Positions 18,646-26,511 of a stretch of DNA of 33,188 nt are shown one piece after another. The stretch is from contig CAMDML010000033.1 of assembly GCA_945902215.1 (NCBI GenBank), forward strand, positions 1 to 33,188, given 5' to 3'. The position numbers and the translations under genes were made by a program. The DNA is from Klebsiella pneumoniae (GTDB lineage Bacteria > Pseudomonadota > Gammaproteobacteria > Pseudomonadales > Pseudohongiellaceae). A model generated the notes under the pieces. It was not told the origin of the DNA. It did not search any database and saw only the letters and a program-made list of their open reading frames with translations. The first letter of the stretch is position 1; the number at the start of each line of letters is the position of its first letter.

Positions 18646-19062
18646 TTACGGTTCACCGCTCACGCTGCCAAGGCTTGTGCCATCGGCAAGTATAGCCCCA
18701 ACATAAAGTCCTCCGAAGGTCCCATCCTTGAGCGTCCCACCATCTAACACTGGAGGGTTTGCAAAAATAACAACCTTATCCCCCGGGTTAAGTGAAGTGC
18801 GTTTCCATCCTGAATTTATCAATATATTAGGGGCCGTCATTTCAATCGTCCACTTTCCACCTGGAGCACCATCTACTGTGCCTTCAAGTTTGAAAGACGC
18901 GTGGGGGTTAGTCCAGCGAAACGAGCTAATGGTTCCTTCTATTCTGACGACCTTCTCCTTATCGAACCCAGCAGTGGAGTGATGAGCCAGTATTACAGTA
19001 CTTAGCAGGGCAGAACCTATCGCCATGCTTGCAGTTAATAAAATTTTAGTTAGTTTTTCCAT
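18646..19062 (-). CDS. Exported lone DUF6152-like (N-module) protein
   Basis: A 138-residue exported protein. The start at 19062 is set by GGAG nine bases upstream; a longer reading from 19086 overlaps the previous gene and lacks a signal-like start. The signal peptide ends VILA and the mature protein is predicted to begin His27-His28 (HHSTAGFD). The module continues with IEGTISSFRWTNPH (Pro-His at 53-54), INSGWKRTSLNPGDKVVIF. There is no C module; the matching C-only gene ends 16 bases upstream in the same operon. This pair therefore carries on two chains what elsewhere in the window is one fused chain. Function unknown. Confidence 0.85.
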   Translation of the reverse strand: MEKLTKILLTASMAIGSALLSTVILAHHSTAGFDKEKVVRIEGTISSFRWTNPHASFKLEGTVDGAPGGKWTIEMTAPNILINSGWKRTSLNPGDKVVIFANPPVLDGGTLKDGTFGGLYVGAILADGTSLGSVSGEP

Positions 19063-19078
19063 AGTGTTTGCTCCGAAT

Positions 19079-19906
19079 CTAATCATCTAGCCCAACCTGA
19101 CCATTTTGCATACTGAAGAGATCATCATTAAGGTCGGGTAAGCACTCAACCTCACCGATATCTGTGTTGTCTACACGCAACCATTGCTTGATAGTGCGCC
19201 ATTCACCAACCCAGCCTTGGGGATCAATCATAATGTATTCAATTTGCAGGACTTCTCCATCCTCCAATAAACTGAGACGTTCCTGCACACTAAATTCATT
19301 AGAAATAGGAATGCCCTTATCGATAAAATGCTGGTGCGGTTCTATATAGCGGGTATCAACCACTAGTGTGTCACCTTCCCAGTGGCCAATGGATTCTCCG
19401 TTATAGGTATAGATCACCAAATCAGAATCAGTGTAGTCGCGCCCATCAAGAAAAACCTGACGGAAGCCATTATTGAAATTGGAAACCATATAGATGACGG
19501 TTGGTGCCTGAATCATCATGATTGGCCAAACACGAGTCATCAACATAGGAATACCAGCAGGGAAGCACGAACCAATGGCATCGCGGTAATCGAGTCCTTC
19601 AGCTCCCGCCCTTTTGCCTTCTTCAAAATCCAGTTTGGCCTGACCAATAAATTCCGGATAGTTTGGGCCAAACAAAAAATTACTAAATCTCATGTCAGGA
19701 AACCATGTGCCAGTGATGTCGAACCCTGGGGCGGGTCGATCCATAGCCAGATTTTCTGGAGCCAAAGCACCTAATTGACCAGGATGGTCCGGTATTATGA
19801 ATGAGAGAGCCTCGCGGCGCTCATCAGGAGTTTGCGCAAATACGGTACTTGTTACAGCACAAAAAGCGATGGTAACAACGCTAATAAGTTTTTTAATTTT
19901 AGTCAT
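19079..19906 (-). CDS. Exported lone C-module protein, paired with N-module gene
   Basis: A 275-residue exported protein; the ATG at 19906 is preceded by AGGAATAG and starts a signal peptide ending STVFAQ. The C module is recognised from Cys in GSCFPAGIP, LDGRDYTDSDLV, GESIGHWEGDTLVVDT, SVQERLSLLEDG, MIDPQGWVGEW and Cys in VECLPD. It is followed after 16 bases by the lone N-module gene, so gene order (C then N) is opposite to domain order in the fusions. Composition is visibly AT-richer than the flanking receptor and the 20042-21229 pair, suggesting separate acquisition. Function unknown. Confidence 0.83.
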   Translation of the reverse strand: MTKIKKLISVVTIAFCAVTSTVFAQTPDERREALSFIIPDHPGQLGALAPENLAMDRPAPGFDITGTWFPDMRFSNFLFGPNYPEFIGQAKLDFEEGKRAGAEGLDYRDAIGSCFPAGIPMLMTRVWPIMMIQAPTVIYMVSNFNNGFRQVFLDGRDYTDSDLVIYTYNGESIGHWEGDTLVVDTRYIEPHQHFIDKGIPISNEFSVQERLSLLEDGEVLQIEYIMIDPQGWVGEWRTIKQWLRVDNTDIGEVECLPDLNDDLFSMQNGQVGLDD

Positions 19907-19946
19907 ATGTCTATTCCTATCCATCTTTAAAACCATTCTTGCATGA

Positions 19947-19960
19947 GGAGTATAAAAGCT
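19947..19960 (+). repeat. 14-bp direct repeat, copy 2
   Basis: GGAGTATAAAAGCT, second copy of the repeat at 18572-18585, lying just upstream of the C-module gene that starts at 19906. It may be a trace of insertion or recombination around the gene pair, or part of a shared promoter-like element (TATAAA). Confidence 0.65.
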
Positions 19961-20041
19961 ATTTTTTTGGATGGCGCGCCGAACTTTCTGGACTTACCCC
20001 GGTGTTGTTGACAAATCCTGACATCAAAATGAGGCTGCTAC

Positions 20042-20440
20042 TCAAATACGGGGGGACGTCGTCACGACCGGCGTACCGTCTTCCCGGGTCGGGGCATTGC
20101 CGCCTTCCACCAGTAGGCCGTATACGCCTGCGGCGCGAGCGCGATGTCCCTGAAAGGTGATGCTCTCTCCCACTTTGAAGGTATCGCTCGCATAGCCCAT
20201 CCGCTGCAGATGCACGGCGGCGGCGCCGCCATAACTGACGTCCCACTCCCGCACGACGCCTGTCTCATCTTCCGCCTCCAAAATCAGATGGGGGTGCGGA
20301 TTTATCAGCCGCCACTGTTTGACCGTGCCAGTCAACTCAATGGGCTCATCCTGATAAATGCCTTGTGTGCTGTGATGGGCATGAAGCGCCCCTGTCAGGG
20401 ACGCGCCCGCCAGAAACAATGCCAGACCAATACGATTCAT
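20042..20440 (-). CDS. Exported lone DUF6152-like (N-module) protein
   Basis: A 132-residue exported protein with a short signal peptide ending ALHA and predicted mature start His22-His23 (HHSTQGIY). The module shows IELTGTVKQWRLINPHPH (Pro-His at 48-49 and again at 50-51), RMGYASDTFKVGESITFQGHRA. The Trp usually found before NPH is replaced by Leu. The start has AGGAATAGC upstream. It lies nine bases after the C-only gene, the tightest such pair in the window. Function unknown; a periplasmic complex with the preceding gene product is inferred. Confidence 0.84.
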   Translation of the reverse strand: MNRIGLALFLAGASLTGALHAHHSTQGIYQDEPIELTGTVKQWRLINPHPHLILEAEDETGVVREWDVSYGGAAAVHLQRMGYASDTFKVGESITFQGHRARAAGVYGLLVEGGNAPTREDGTPVVTTSPRI

Positions 20441-20449
20441 ATGCTATTC

Positions 20450-21229
20450 CTAAGGGCGTGCCTGATAGTCGATAAATTCAATGGGCGGATCGTTTGGATA
20501 TTGGGGTGCCATGATCTTCAGGATCGATCGGGAAGCCTCCAGGTCACAAGCCCAGTTGAAATCCCATCCCTGCGTTTCCGGTTGCGAGGTCACGCGGTAG
20601 GTCAGCGGTTCCTTCAGGATGAAGGTGTCAGTGGCAGTGACTTCGAGTACGAGAGCGTCGCCTTCCCGCGAAAATCGCTCGAATAGCTGCTTCTGCGCGG
20701 AAGACGGTATGCGGTGATCCGCATTCCAGCCTTGAGGGTCGAAGGTGAACCGGTCGGTCACGGCTACCAAGGCGCCGTCTTCGTAGCGGCCAACGGAGTG
20801 TCCATAGTAGAAGAATTCGTTGTACTTCGGCTCTTCGAAACCATGCCCTTCAAGCCAGATCGTGCGTACCACTTCCTCCTTGCCGTAACGAATCAATACG
20901 CGGTCTTCCAACTGTTCGATGGCATAGGAATAAGGTTCGCTCCACATCATCGGAATGGGCATCGGAGCGCAGTCATACTTTGGCTGGGCAAATTCATCGA
21001 TGGCGTCATGGTAGGCCTTGGCGCGGTCGGTCAACTTCGCGTCGTCCTCTGCCACTTCCATGCAGCCGCGGTTGAATCCTCCGCCGCCGGGGCACTGTGG
21101 CCACTGCCAGAGACCCGCGATTTCAGGAACGACTTCGGCGGCGGATGCTGCCGGAGCCACAAAAAGCCCACCAAAAACGCCGGCAAGGATGCCTGCTGCA
21201 ATCTTGGCTACTGCAAATTTCTGCTTCAT
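20450..21229 (-). CDS. Exported lone C-module protein (divergent copy)
   Basis: A 259-residue exported protein starting after a strong AAGGAGG site, with a signal peptide ending ASAAE. It is a divergent C module: Cys in YDCAPMPIP, WLEGHGFEEP in place of the DGR segment, YGHSVGRYEDGALVAVT in place of GHWEGDTLVVDT, LFERFSREGDAL and Cys in NWACDLE. Two further Cys near the N terminus (QCPGGGGFNRGC) are unique to this copy and might form an extra disulphide. It is followed by the lone N-module gene after nine bases. Alternative assignments are not apparent; the relation to the other C modules rests on motif order. Confidence 0.78.
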   Translation of the reverse strand: MKQKFAVAKIAAGILAGVFGGLFVAPAASAAEVVPEIAGLWQWPQCPGGGGFNRGCMEVAEDDAKLTDRAKAYHDAIDEFAQPKYDCAPMPIPMMWSEPYSYAIEQLEDRVLIRYGKEEVVRTIWLEGHGFEEPKYNEFFYYGHSVGRYEDGALVAVTDRFTFDPQGWNADHRIPSSAQKQLFERFSREGDALVLEVTATDTFILKEPLTYRVTSQPETQGWDFNWACDLEASRSILKIMAPQYPNDPPIEFIDYQARP

Positions 21230-21302
21230 TTTTCCTCCTTAAAATTCCCGACCTCGGGCATATGGTCAAAATCCAGATCGGGTATAAATTGTCGTAATGA
21301 AA

Positions 21303-22412
21303 TTATTCTGCCAACTCCAATTCAACAGCACCCTCTTCATTGATTTGATATCTATTACCTTCGAAGCAAGAATACTCCTGAATATAAAAATCTTCTGGCG
21401 CACGAGAATATCGTTTTACAACTTCCCACGGCTCATAAAAGACAACAGGATCCTCAAGTATGACTCCTACCTCGATATAATCCGGCGTAAGTTTCTGCAG
21501 GCGCATACTCACCACCAATTGATCACTATGAGGCACGCCTGTCGTATCAACCAAGGTGTCGTCTCTCATGCCAGTAGTCTTTGTTACCAGAGTGTTGCCT
21601 TCCCAATGGCCTGTAGTATATCCATTGTAGCTAACATCCAAATTTTCTGGCTGTGGTCGCCCGTCAAGGTAAATCCTCACTGTTGACTCACCCCATTCTG
21701 CATACCAATTAATCTGGTGGTCAGTCTGCAAAATCTCCGAAGGATAAACCATCCCCAAAAATCGCGGGAAACCCGCTGGCAAACACTGGGAAGTCGGGTC
21801 ATTTGTGGATATACCTGCATCGGCATCAGCCTGTCGCTGTTTCCAGCGAGCCATATATTCCGGCTTTAGGGGTGGCATTTGCTCTCCTCGCCCCACAGAT
21901 CCGTCGAAATGTATGCCACCAGAGGCGTTAAGCCAAATGCCATTCAAATTACGCGCAACGTCAGCTGACATATTCACTGGATCAGGACGCGGGATCAAAC
22001 GAATAGTTGATTCTTCTACCCGGGATATGACTTCATTTGTTTCAACATCTACAGGCTTATAACTGATAAATCGAGCGCCCGCAGTGCCGTCATGCAGGGG
22101 ATGTCCCTCAACTGAAATTCGGTCACCTGGCTTAAGTGTTGATCTATCCCACCCTTGGCGTGAAAGCATGTTTATAGGTCCATGCTCCAACTGCCAATCG
22201 ACTTCACTGCCATCTTTATTGGTAACCGTTAATACCACCTGTGTATGTGGGTTAGTCCAGCTAAAGCTTTTAACGACTCCTGTCAGAGTAATTGGATTTT
22301 TGTTATCAAACATGGCAAATGAATGATGTGCAAAAATATTGCAGGAAGCCGCTATAGACATAATAAGCGCTACAAATGTAAATATTATTTTAGGTGCTAG
22401 TCTTTTTTTCAT
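21303..22412 (-). CDS. Exported two-module N-C fusion protein (AT-rich copy)
   Basis: A 369-residue exported protein. I use the ATG at 22412 (GGGGATCATA upstream) over the TTG four codons earlier. The signal peptide ends CNIFA; the mature start is predicted as His29-His30 (HHSFAMFD), with SFSWTNPH (Pro-His at 55-56) and RQGWDRSTLKPGDRISVEGHP. The C module has Cys in SQCLPAGFPRF, LDGRPQPENLD, GYTTGHWEGNTLVTKTTG, SMRLQKLTPD, LEDPVVFYEPW and Cys in YSCFEGN. Composition is AT-rich compared with its upstream neighbour at 20450. Upstream lies a gap of about 395 bases. Function unknown. Confidence 0.85.
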   Translation of the reverse strand: MKKRLAPKIIFTFVALIMSIAASCNIFAHHSFAMFDNKNPITLTGVVKSFSWTNPHTQVVLTVTNKDGSEVDWQLEHGPINMLSRQGWDRSTLKPGDRISVEGHPLHDGTAGARFISYKPVDVETNEVISRVEESTIRLIPRPDPVNMSADVARNLNGIWLNASGGIHFDGSVGRGEQMPPLKPEYMARWKQRQADADAGISTNDPTSQCLPAGFPRFLGMVYPSEILQTDHQINWYAEWGESTVRIYLDGRPQPENLDVSYNGYTTGHWEGNTLVTKTTGMRDDTLVDTTGVPHSDQLVVSMRLQKLTPDYIEVGVILEDPVVFYEPWEVVKRYSRAPEDFYIQEYSCFEGNRYQINEEGAVELELAE

Positions 22413-22664
22413 TATGATCCCCAAACCAACTAGAAAAATGCTATTTCCAACAAAATAGTCTAAATTAAGGCTTTAAATACTGTTAGACATTATCCATTTC
22501 AATGCTCTGGGCCAAGCGGGTTAATCTAGCAACCCAGGTAATGCAAGAGCATCTTCAAAAATGCAATTAGCCTCTCTTGCATCTGCACGCAATACCCTAT
22601 CCCAAAACTTGGCGTGCTTCCATTTGGGTATAGTAAGCGCCCAATCCGATTAGTCCATCCCTGA
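22413..22664. other. Intergenic gap, no gene seen
   Basis: AT-rich at the left end, where the promoter of the minus-strand gene should lie, then mixed composition. No RNA gene or reading frame with coding character was recognised. Confidence 0.4.
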
Positions 22665-22805
22665 ATTGCCCCCCCCTATTCCGATCCAGCCCCCGACCGC
22701 ACAGCACTCGATACCATTGCCGGTGCTACCATTGCTTTGCGCAACTTTCTCCAAGGCTTGCAAGCCAAGCTCCGCCCCGGATATTTATCAGAAACAAGGA
22801 TCTAA
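22665..22805 (+). pseudogene. Possible C-terminal remnant of an unidentified gene
   Basis: After a stop at 22662 there is an open stretch of 46 codons ending in TAA two bases before the SEC-C gene. It has no start codon, but its composition reads like protein (DRTALDTIAGATIALRNFLQ). The DTIAGAT segment is reminiscent of FMN-binding domains (GAT motif), but the match is short. It may be the tail of a deleted upstream gene of the SEC-C operon, or chance. Confidence 0.25.
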
Positions 22806-22807
22806 AC

Positions 22808-23161
22808 GTGTCAAAATTTTTCTTCAAAGGTCGCCAGGATTCACGCCAGAGTCACGTCCAATACAATTACCAAACCAAGGCCAAGCACAAAATCGGCAGC
22901 AAGAAATACCCGCTGACTCTGGTTGTTACCAGTGAGGCGCGTAAACAAGAAATCGAAGCGCTGGTAGCTGAGGCCCAGTTGTACGCTGATATTAGTATCG
23001 ACAGCAGCGCGGATGCTGTCGAAGCCATCGCCGAACTGACTGCTCTACCGAACAAAGAGAGTGCCGTTACACGGGAGAATACACCCACACCCAACGAGCC
23101 CTGCAGTTGCGGAAGCGGAAAAAAATACAAGAAGTGTTGTTCTCGGGTAACTGTCAGCTGA
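22808..23161 (+). CDS. SEC-C metal-binding motif protein, PBPRA1643 family
   Basis: A 117-residue soluble protein. The N terminus (SKFFFKGRQDSRQSHVQYNY, then AKHKIGSKKYPLTLVVTSEARK) and the C-terminal zinc-binding SEC-C motif PCSCGSGKKYKKCC (98-111, Cys99, Cys101, Cys110, Cys111) match the small PBPRA1643-type family, common in gammaproteobacteria. The start is GTG with AAGGAT upstream. The role is not established; SEC-C motifs bind zinc and often mediate interactions with the translation or secretion machinery. It looks like a core gene and marks the return to housekeeping-type sequence. Confidence 0.88.
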   Translation: MSKFFFKGRQDSRQSHVQYNYQTKAKHKIGSKKYPLTLVVTSEARKQEIEALVAEAQLYADISIDSSADAVEAIAELTALPNKESAVTRENTPTPNEPCSCGSGKKYKKCCSRVTVS

Positions 23162-23288
23162 GCCGCGGCCAGAGCCAGCGGCGGCCTGAAAAATTTGCTG
23201 GTCGCCCATGCGCAGCAAAAATGGCAAGGCGGATTGCTGCTGTGATGCATTTAATTACCATTCTCTTTTTTAAATAACCGGTGCACTC

Positions 23289-24551
23289 CTGATCAATAAC
23301 TTAATAGAAGCTGATAATTACGAAGTCATTGTGCTTGGCGGGGGCGCAGCAGGATTAATGTGCGCGTTGACCGCTGCCAAACGTGGCCGCCAGGTACTGC
23401 TACTGGAAAAGTCCAACAAAATCGGCAAGAAGATTCTGATGTCCGGTGGCGGGCGTTGCAACTTTACCAACTACAGTGTTGAAGCCAAAAATTTTCTCTC
23501 CGCCAATCCGCACTTCTGCAAATCTGCGATTACACGCAGCACTCAATGGGATTTTATCAAGCTGGTCGAGCAGCATGGCATCGACTATGAAGAGCGCAAG
23601 CACCAGCAGCTGTTCTGCAAGGACTCGGCAAAACAGATAGTGACAATGCTGCAAACAGAATGCGAACAAGCGGGGGTTACTATAAAAACCCATTGTGAGG
23701 TTAGTAAAGTCAGTAGCATCACGCCCCAGCCGCAAGCGGACAAAAAAAACAGTCCGCGCTATCAGCTTGCGTATTGTCAACATGGCAGCGGGTTGCACAA
23801 AACCCAATCGCTCACCTGCGAGTCTCTTGTGGTTGCTACTGGTGCGCTGTCAATTCCAAGTCTTGGTGGCAGTGGTATGGGCTATGACATTGCCCGCCAG
23901 TTCTCGCTGCCTCTTACCGAGCGTCGGGCCGGACTGGTTCCTCTGATGTTTACTGATGATTTCAAGGCCGTTTGTGAACGACTGTCAGGCTTATCAGTGG
24001 AGGTTGAGGTTAGCTGCAACGGCCAAAGCTTCAGTGAAAGCCTGCTGTTTACTCATCGCGGCATCAGCGGACCGGCGATACTGCAGATTTCCAGTTACTG
24101 GCACCCGGGCGACACCCTTACGATCAATTTGTTGCCAGGCATAAGCGCTGGCCAATGGCTGGTTGAAGCCAAACAGGGTCTGGGCAAAAGCCTGCTAAAA
24201 ACAGTATTACAGCAGAAGCTGGGCAAAGCATTGGTCACAGAATTACAGACACTGTGGTGGCCCCGGCAGGCAGAGACCGCCTTGGCTGAATTTGCCAATC
24301 AAACCCTCTACACGCTTGGTGAACAACTGAACCAGTGGAAATTAAAACCTTCAGCCACCGAAGGCTATCGCACAGCTGAAGTAACACTTGGTGGTGTTGA
24401 TACCAGCGCCATCAGCTCCGCAACAATGGAAGTCAAACAGCAGCCGGGCCTGTTCTTTATTGGTGAAGTGCTTGATGTCAGTGGACACCTGGGTGGCTAC
24501 AATTTCCAGTGGGCCTGGTCCTCGGGAACCGCTGCGGGACTCAGCGCATGA
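23289..24551 (+). CDS. YhiN/HI0933-type FAD-dependent oxidoreductase, start codon uncertain
   Basis: A flavoprotein of about 420 residues of the HI0933/YhiN (BaiN-like) family. Motifs: VIVLGGGAAGLMCALTAAK, EKSNKIGKKILMSGGGRCNF, THRGISGPAILQIS and the C-terminal GEVLDVSGHLGGYNFQWAWS. The first conventional start, GTG at 23331, would remove the first strand of the Rossmann fold (NYEVIV). The frame is open upstream to a TAA at 23271 but contains no ATG, GTG or TTG; CTG at 23289, giving LINNLIEADNYEVIVLGGG, is the best fit to the usual family N terminus. So either CTG (or ATA/ATT) is used or there is a sequence error. Its stop overlaps the next ATG (ATGA). Confidence 0.85.
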   Translation: MINNLIEADNYEVIVLGGGAAGLMCALTAAKRGRQVLLLEKSNKIGKKILMSGGGRCNFTNYSVEAKNFLSANPHFCKSAITRSTQWDFIKLVEQHGIDYEERKHQQLFCKDSAKQIVTMLQTECEQAGVTIKTHCEVSKVSSITPQPQADKKNSPRYQLAYCQHGSGLHKTQSLTCESLVVATGALSIPSLGGSGMGYDIARQFSLPLTERRAGLVPLMFTDDFKAVCERLSGLSVEVEVSCNGQSFSESLLFTHRGISGPAILQISSYWHPGDTLTINLLPGISAGQWLVEAKQGLGKSLLKTVLQQKLGKALVTELQTLWWPRQAETALAEFANQTLYTLGEQLNQWKLKPSATEGYRTAEVTLGGVDTSAISSATMEVKQQPGLFFIGEVLDVSGHLGGYNFQWAWSSGTAAGLSA

Positions 24552-24794
24552 CGCCAGCACATCAGCAACCTGATCAATCCTTGGTAAACGACTGCCCGGA
24601 TAGGTGGCAGCGTTTGGCATGTCTGGAGTCATGGCCTTTCGGCGATATCGCGAGAATTCAAGTCCGTGAACAGATGTGATGAGTGTGTCCTGATCCTTTT
24701 TGTCCTGATGGAGTTTGGCGAGCTGAAAGCACTTGAGCGGGCACTGGAACGTGCGGGTAATATGGGCGCGCCTTTATAATCGGGAACCCATGAT
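24552..24794. other. Gap with a possible short or degenerate reading frame
   Basis: An ATG overlapping the flavoprotein stop (ATGA, from 24548) opens a 43-codon frame ending at 24679. A different frame then continues to TAA at 24777-24779 with protein-like content (MEFGELKALERALERAGNM). Together they could be a frameshifted small gene once coupled to the flavoprotein. I do not recognise a family, and chance is possible. Confidence 0.2.
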
Positions 24795-25229
24795 ATGACC
24801 TCTGAACAACGCCGTGCGATTGAATGGGACATCAGCTGTCTGATCTATAAATACGCCAATTTCAACGATGAAAAACGGTGGCATGAACTTGCGGCCATGT
24901 ACACTGAGGATGGTCAGATGATCCGCCCCGCCGCTCCCGAGCAGGCGATTGTCGGACGTGCGGCCATCCTTGCCTCTTTGCTGGCACGGCCAGCAGAGCG
25001 CATGACTAGACACATCTGCAGTAATGTCGTCGTGACGGTCGCGACTGCTACCGAAGCAACGGCCTTCAGCAATTATCTTATTTATGGCGGCGTCAGGGTT
25101 GACGATCATCCGGTACCGGTACTGGACAGCAAGCCTCCGGTAATCTGTGAATTCCACGACCGATTGGTGTGTACGCAAGACGGCTGGCGCTTCGCACTAC
25201 GCAAGGGCGTCATTGTCTTTCGTGTCTGA
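24795..25229 (+). CDS. SnoaL-like / NTF2-fold protein
   Basis: A 144-residue cytoplasmic protein of the SnoaL-like NTF2 superfamily. The N-terminal helix (AIEWDISCLIYKYANFNDEKRWHELAAMYTEDG) followed by a strand with the IVGRAAILASL segment and a C-terminal strand pair (VICEFHDRLVCTQDGWRFALRKGVIVFR) is the standard layout. Members act on or bind small hydrophobic molecules, including cyclases, isomerases, dehydratases and small subunits of ring hydroxylases. The actual substrate is unknown. The next plus-strand gene, 183 bases on, encodes an N-C fusion protein. The ribosome binding site is weak. Confidence 0.85.
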   Translation: MTSEQRRAIEWDISCLIYKYANFNDEKRWHELAAMYTEDGQMIRPAAPEQAIVGRAAILASLLARPAERMTRHICSNVVVTVATATEATAFSNYLIYGGVRVDDHPVPVLDSKPPVICEFHDRLVCTQDGWRFALRKGVIVFRV

Positions 25230-25412
25230 GTGCGTTGAATGCAGAGCCCGGCTCCAGCGATGATCTGGATCGGCGTATCTTTTTTCTGCTTTTTCGAACT
25301 ATTATGACGAACAAATCTCTATCCGCATGAAAAGCCAAACCGTACTGTACGGAAGTATTCTGCCGTTATGAGCTTGTCCATTTTCACTATCACCAAGAGT
25401 CCGGAGAAACGT

Positions 25413-26417
25413 ATGGCAGCCAAACATCTGCTTCATTTTGGCCTTACCGTTTTATTTGCACTGGGAGCCAGTGCAGCATCTTCCCATCATTCCCATTCCA
25501 CACTGGATCCTGATGACGTGCGGGTACTGACCGGCGTTGTTACAAAATACAGTTGGAGCATGCCGCATGTTTATCTCAAAGTGCTGGCACCAAACCTCGA
25601 AGGCACTCCTGTGGAATACAGCATAGAAATGTTGCATCCAGGGGGCATGAACTCACGTGGCTGGGACAAGGACTCTTTCAAGCCCGGTGATCGCATTACC
25701 TGGGAGGGGCAACATGACCGCAACAAGGCGCGTGCTTACAGCTCGCTGAAGTGGGCAGAGCGTAATGGCGAAAGGATAGGCCTGCCCGAGGGTGGCGACG
25801 AGCAGGTAATTAATCCTTCTACCGATTTCACCGGATTGTGGAACCGGGGACCAAACCAGCCAACCTATTATCCGCCGGCAAATTGGCCGCTCACCGCGAA
25901 GGGCCAACAACTTGTCGATGGATTCAGCGAAGACCAGAACCCGATACTCGAATGCTACGACCCGGGCCCACCCAAATCGATGACACTCCCTTATGCCCAC
26001 CTTGTCAGTTACAAGGATGAAACTACCTTGTTGATTGAGCGCGACATGATGGACGGAAACAGGGTCGTGCATCTTGACCGCAGCGTTCCTGCCGGCCCGC
26101 CTTCCAAGCTGGGCCATTCGGTTGGCTGGTTTGAGGATGGCGATCTGATCGTCGAGACTACTGCATTCACTGCTGATCGTTGGGGCACACATACCGGGAT
26201 TGATTCCAGCGAGCAGAAGCAGGTACGGGAACGCTTTCACTTGGTCAACGGCGGCCTGGGAATCGAGATAGAGACTACAGTGACGGATCCTGTCTACCTG
26301 ATGGAGCCCACCACTTTTACCCATACCTGGGTCAAAGTGCCGGACCGCGGCATCGTCAGCGCCCCCTGCACCATGGAGTCGGCACAGTTATGGATTGAAG
26401 CCGGGTACCAAGAATAA
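25413..26417 (+). CDS. Exported two-module N-C fusion protein (plus strand)
   Basis: A 334-residue exported protein; the ATG at 25413 has CCGGAGAAAC upstream and begins a signal peptide (AAKHLLHFGLTVLFALGASA), so the longer reading from 25368 is rejected. The predicted mature start is His25-His26 (HHSHSTLD), with a third His two residues on. The N module has TKYSWSMPH, where Met replaces Asn but Pro-His (51-52) is kept, then SRGWDKDSFKPGDRITWEG. The C module has Cys in LECYDPGPP, LGHSVGWFEDGDLIVETT, VRERFHLVNGG, VTDPVYLMEPT and Cys in SAPCTMES. It heads a short plus-strand run of related small genes. Function unknown. Confidence 0.85.
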   Translation: MAAKHLLHFGLTVLFALGASAASSHHSHSTLDPDDVRVLTGVVTKYSWSMPHVYLKVLAPNLEGTPVEYSIEMLHPGGMNSRGWDKDSFKPGDRITWEGQHDRNKARAYSSLKWAERNGERIGLPEGGDEQVINPSTDFTGLWNRGPNQPTYYPPANWPLTAKGQQLVDGFSEDQNPILECYDPGPPKSMTLPYAHLVSYKDETTLLIERDMMDGNRVVHLDRSVPAGPPSKLGHSVGWFEDGDLIVETTAFTADRWGTHTGIDSSEQKQVRERFHLVNGGLGIEIETTVTDPVYLMEPTTFTHTWVKVPDRGIVSAPCTMESAQLWIEAGYQE

Positions 26418-26511
26418 CGCCAATTGCTCACTTTAATCCGGCACATTGATATTCCGGTTTTGTACAAACCAAGTCTTGACCAACCAATTCGGTAACAGGA
26501 GTAAAGCAATA

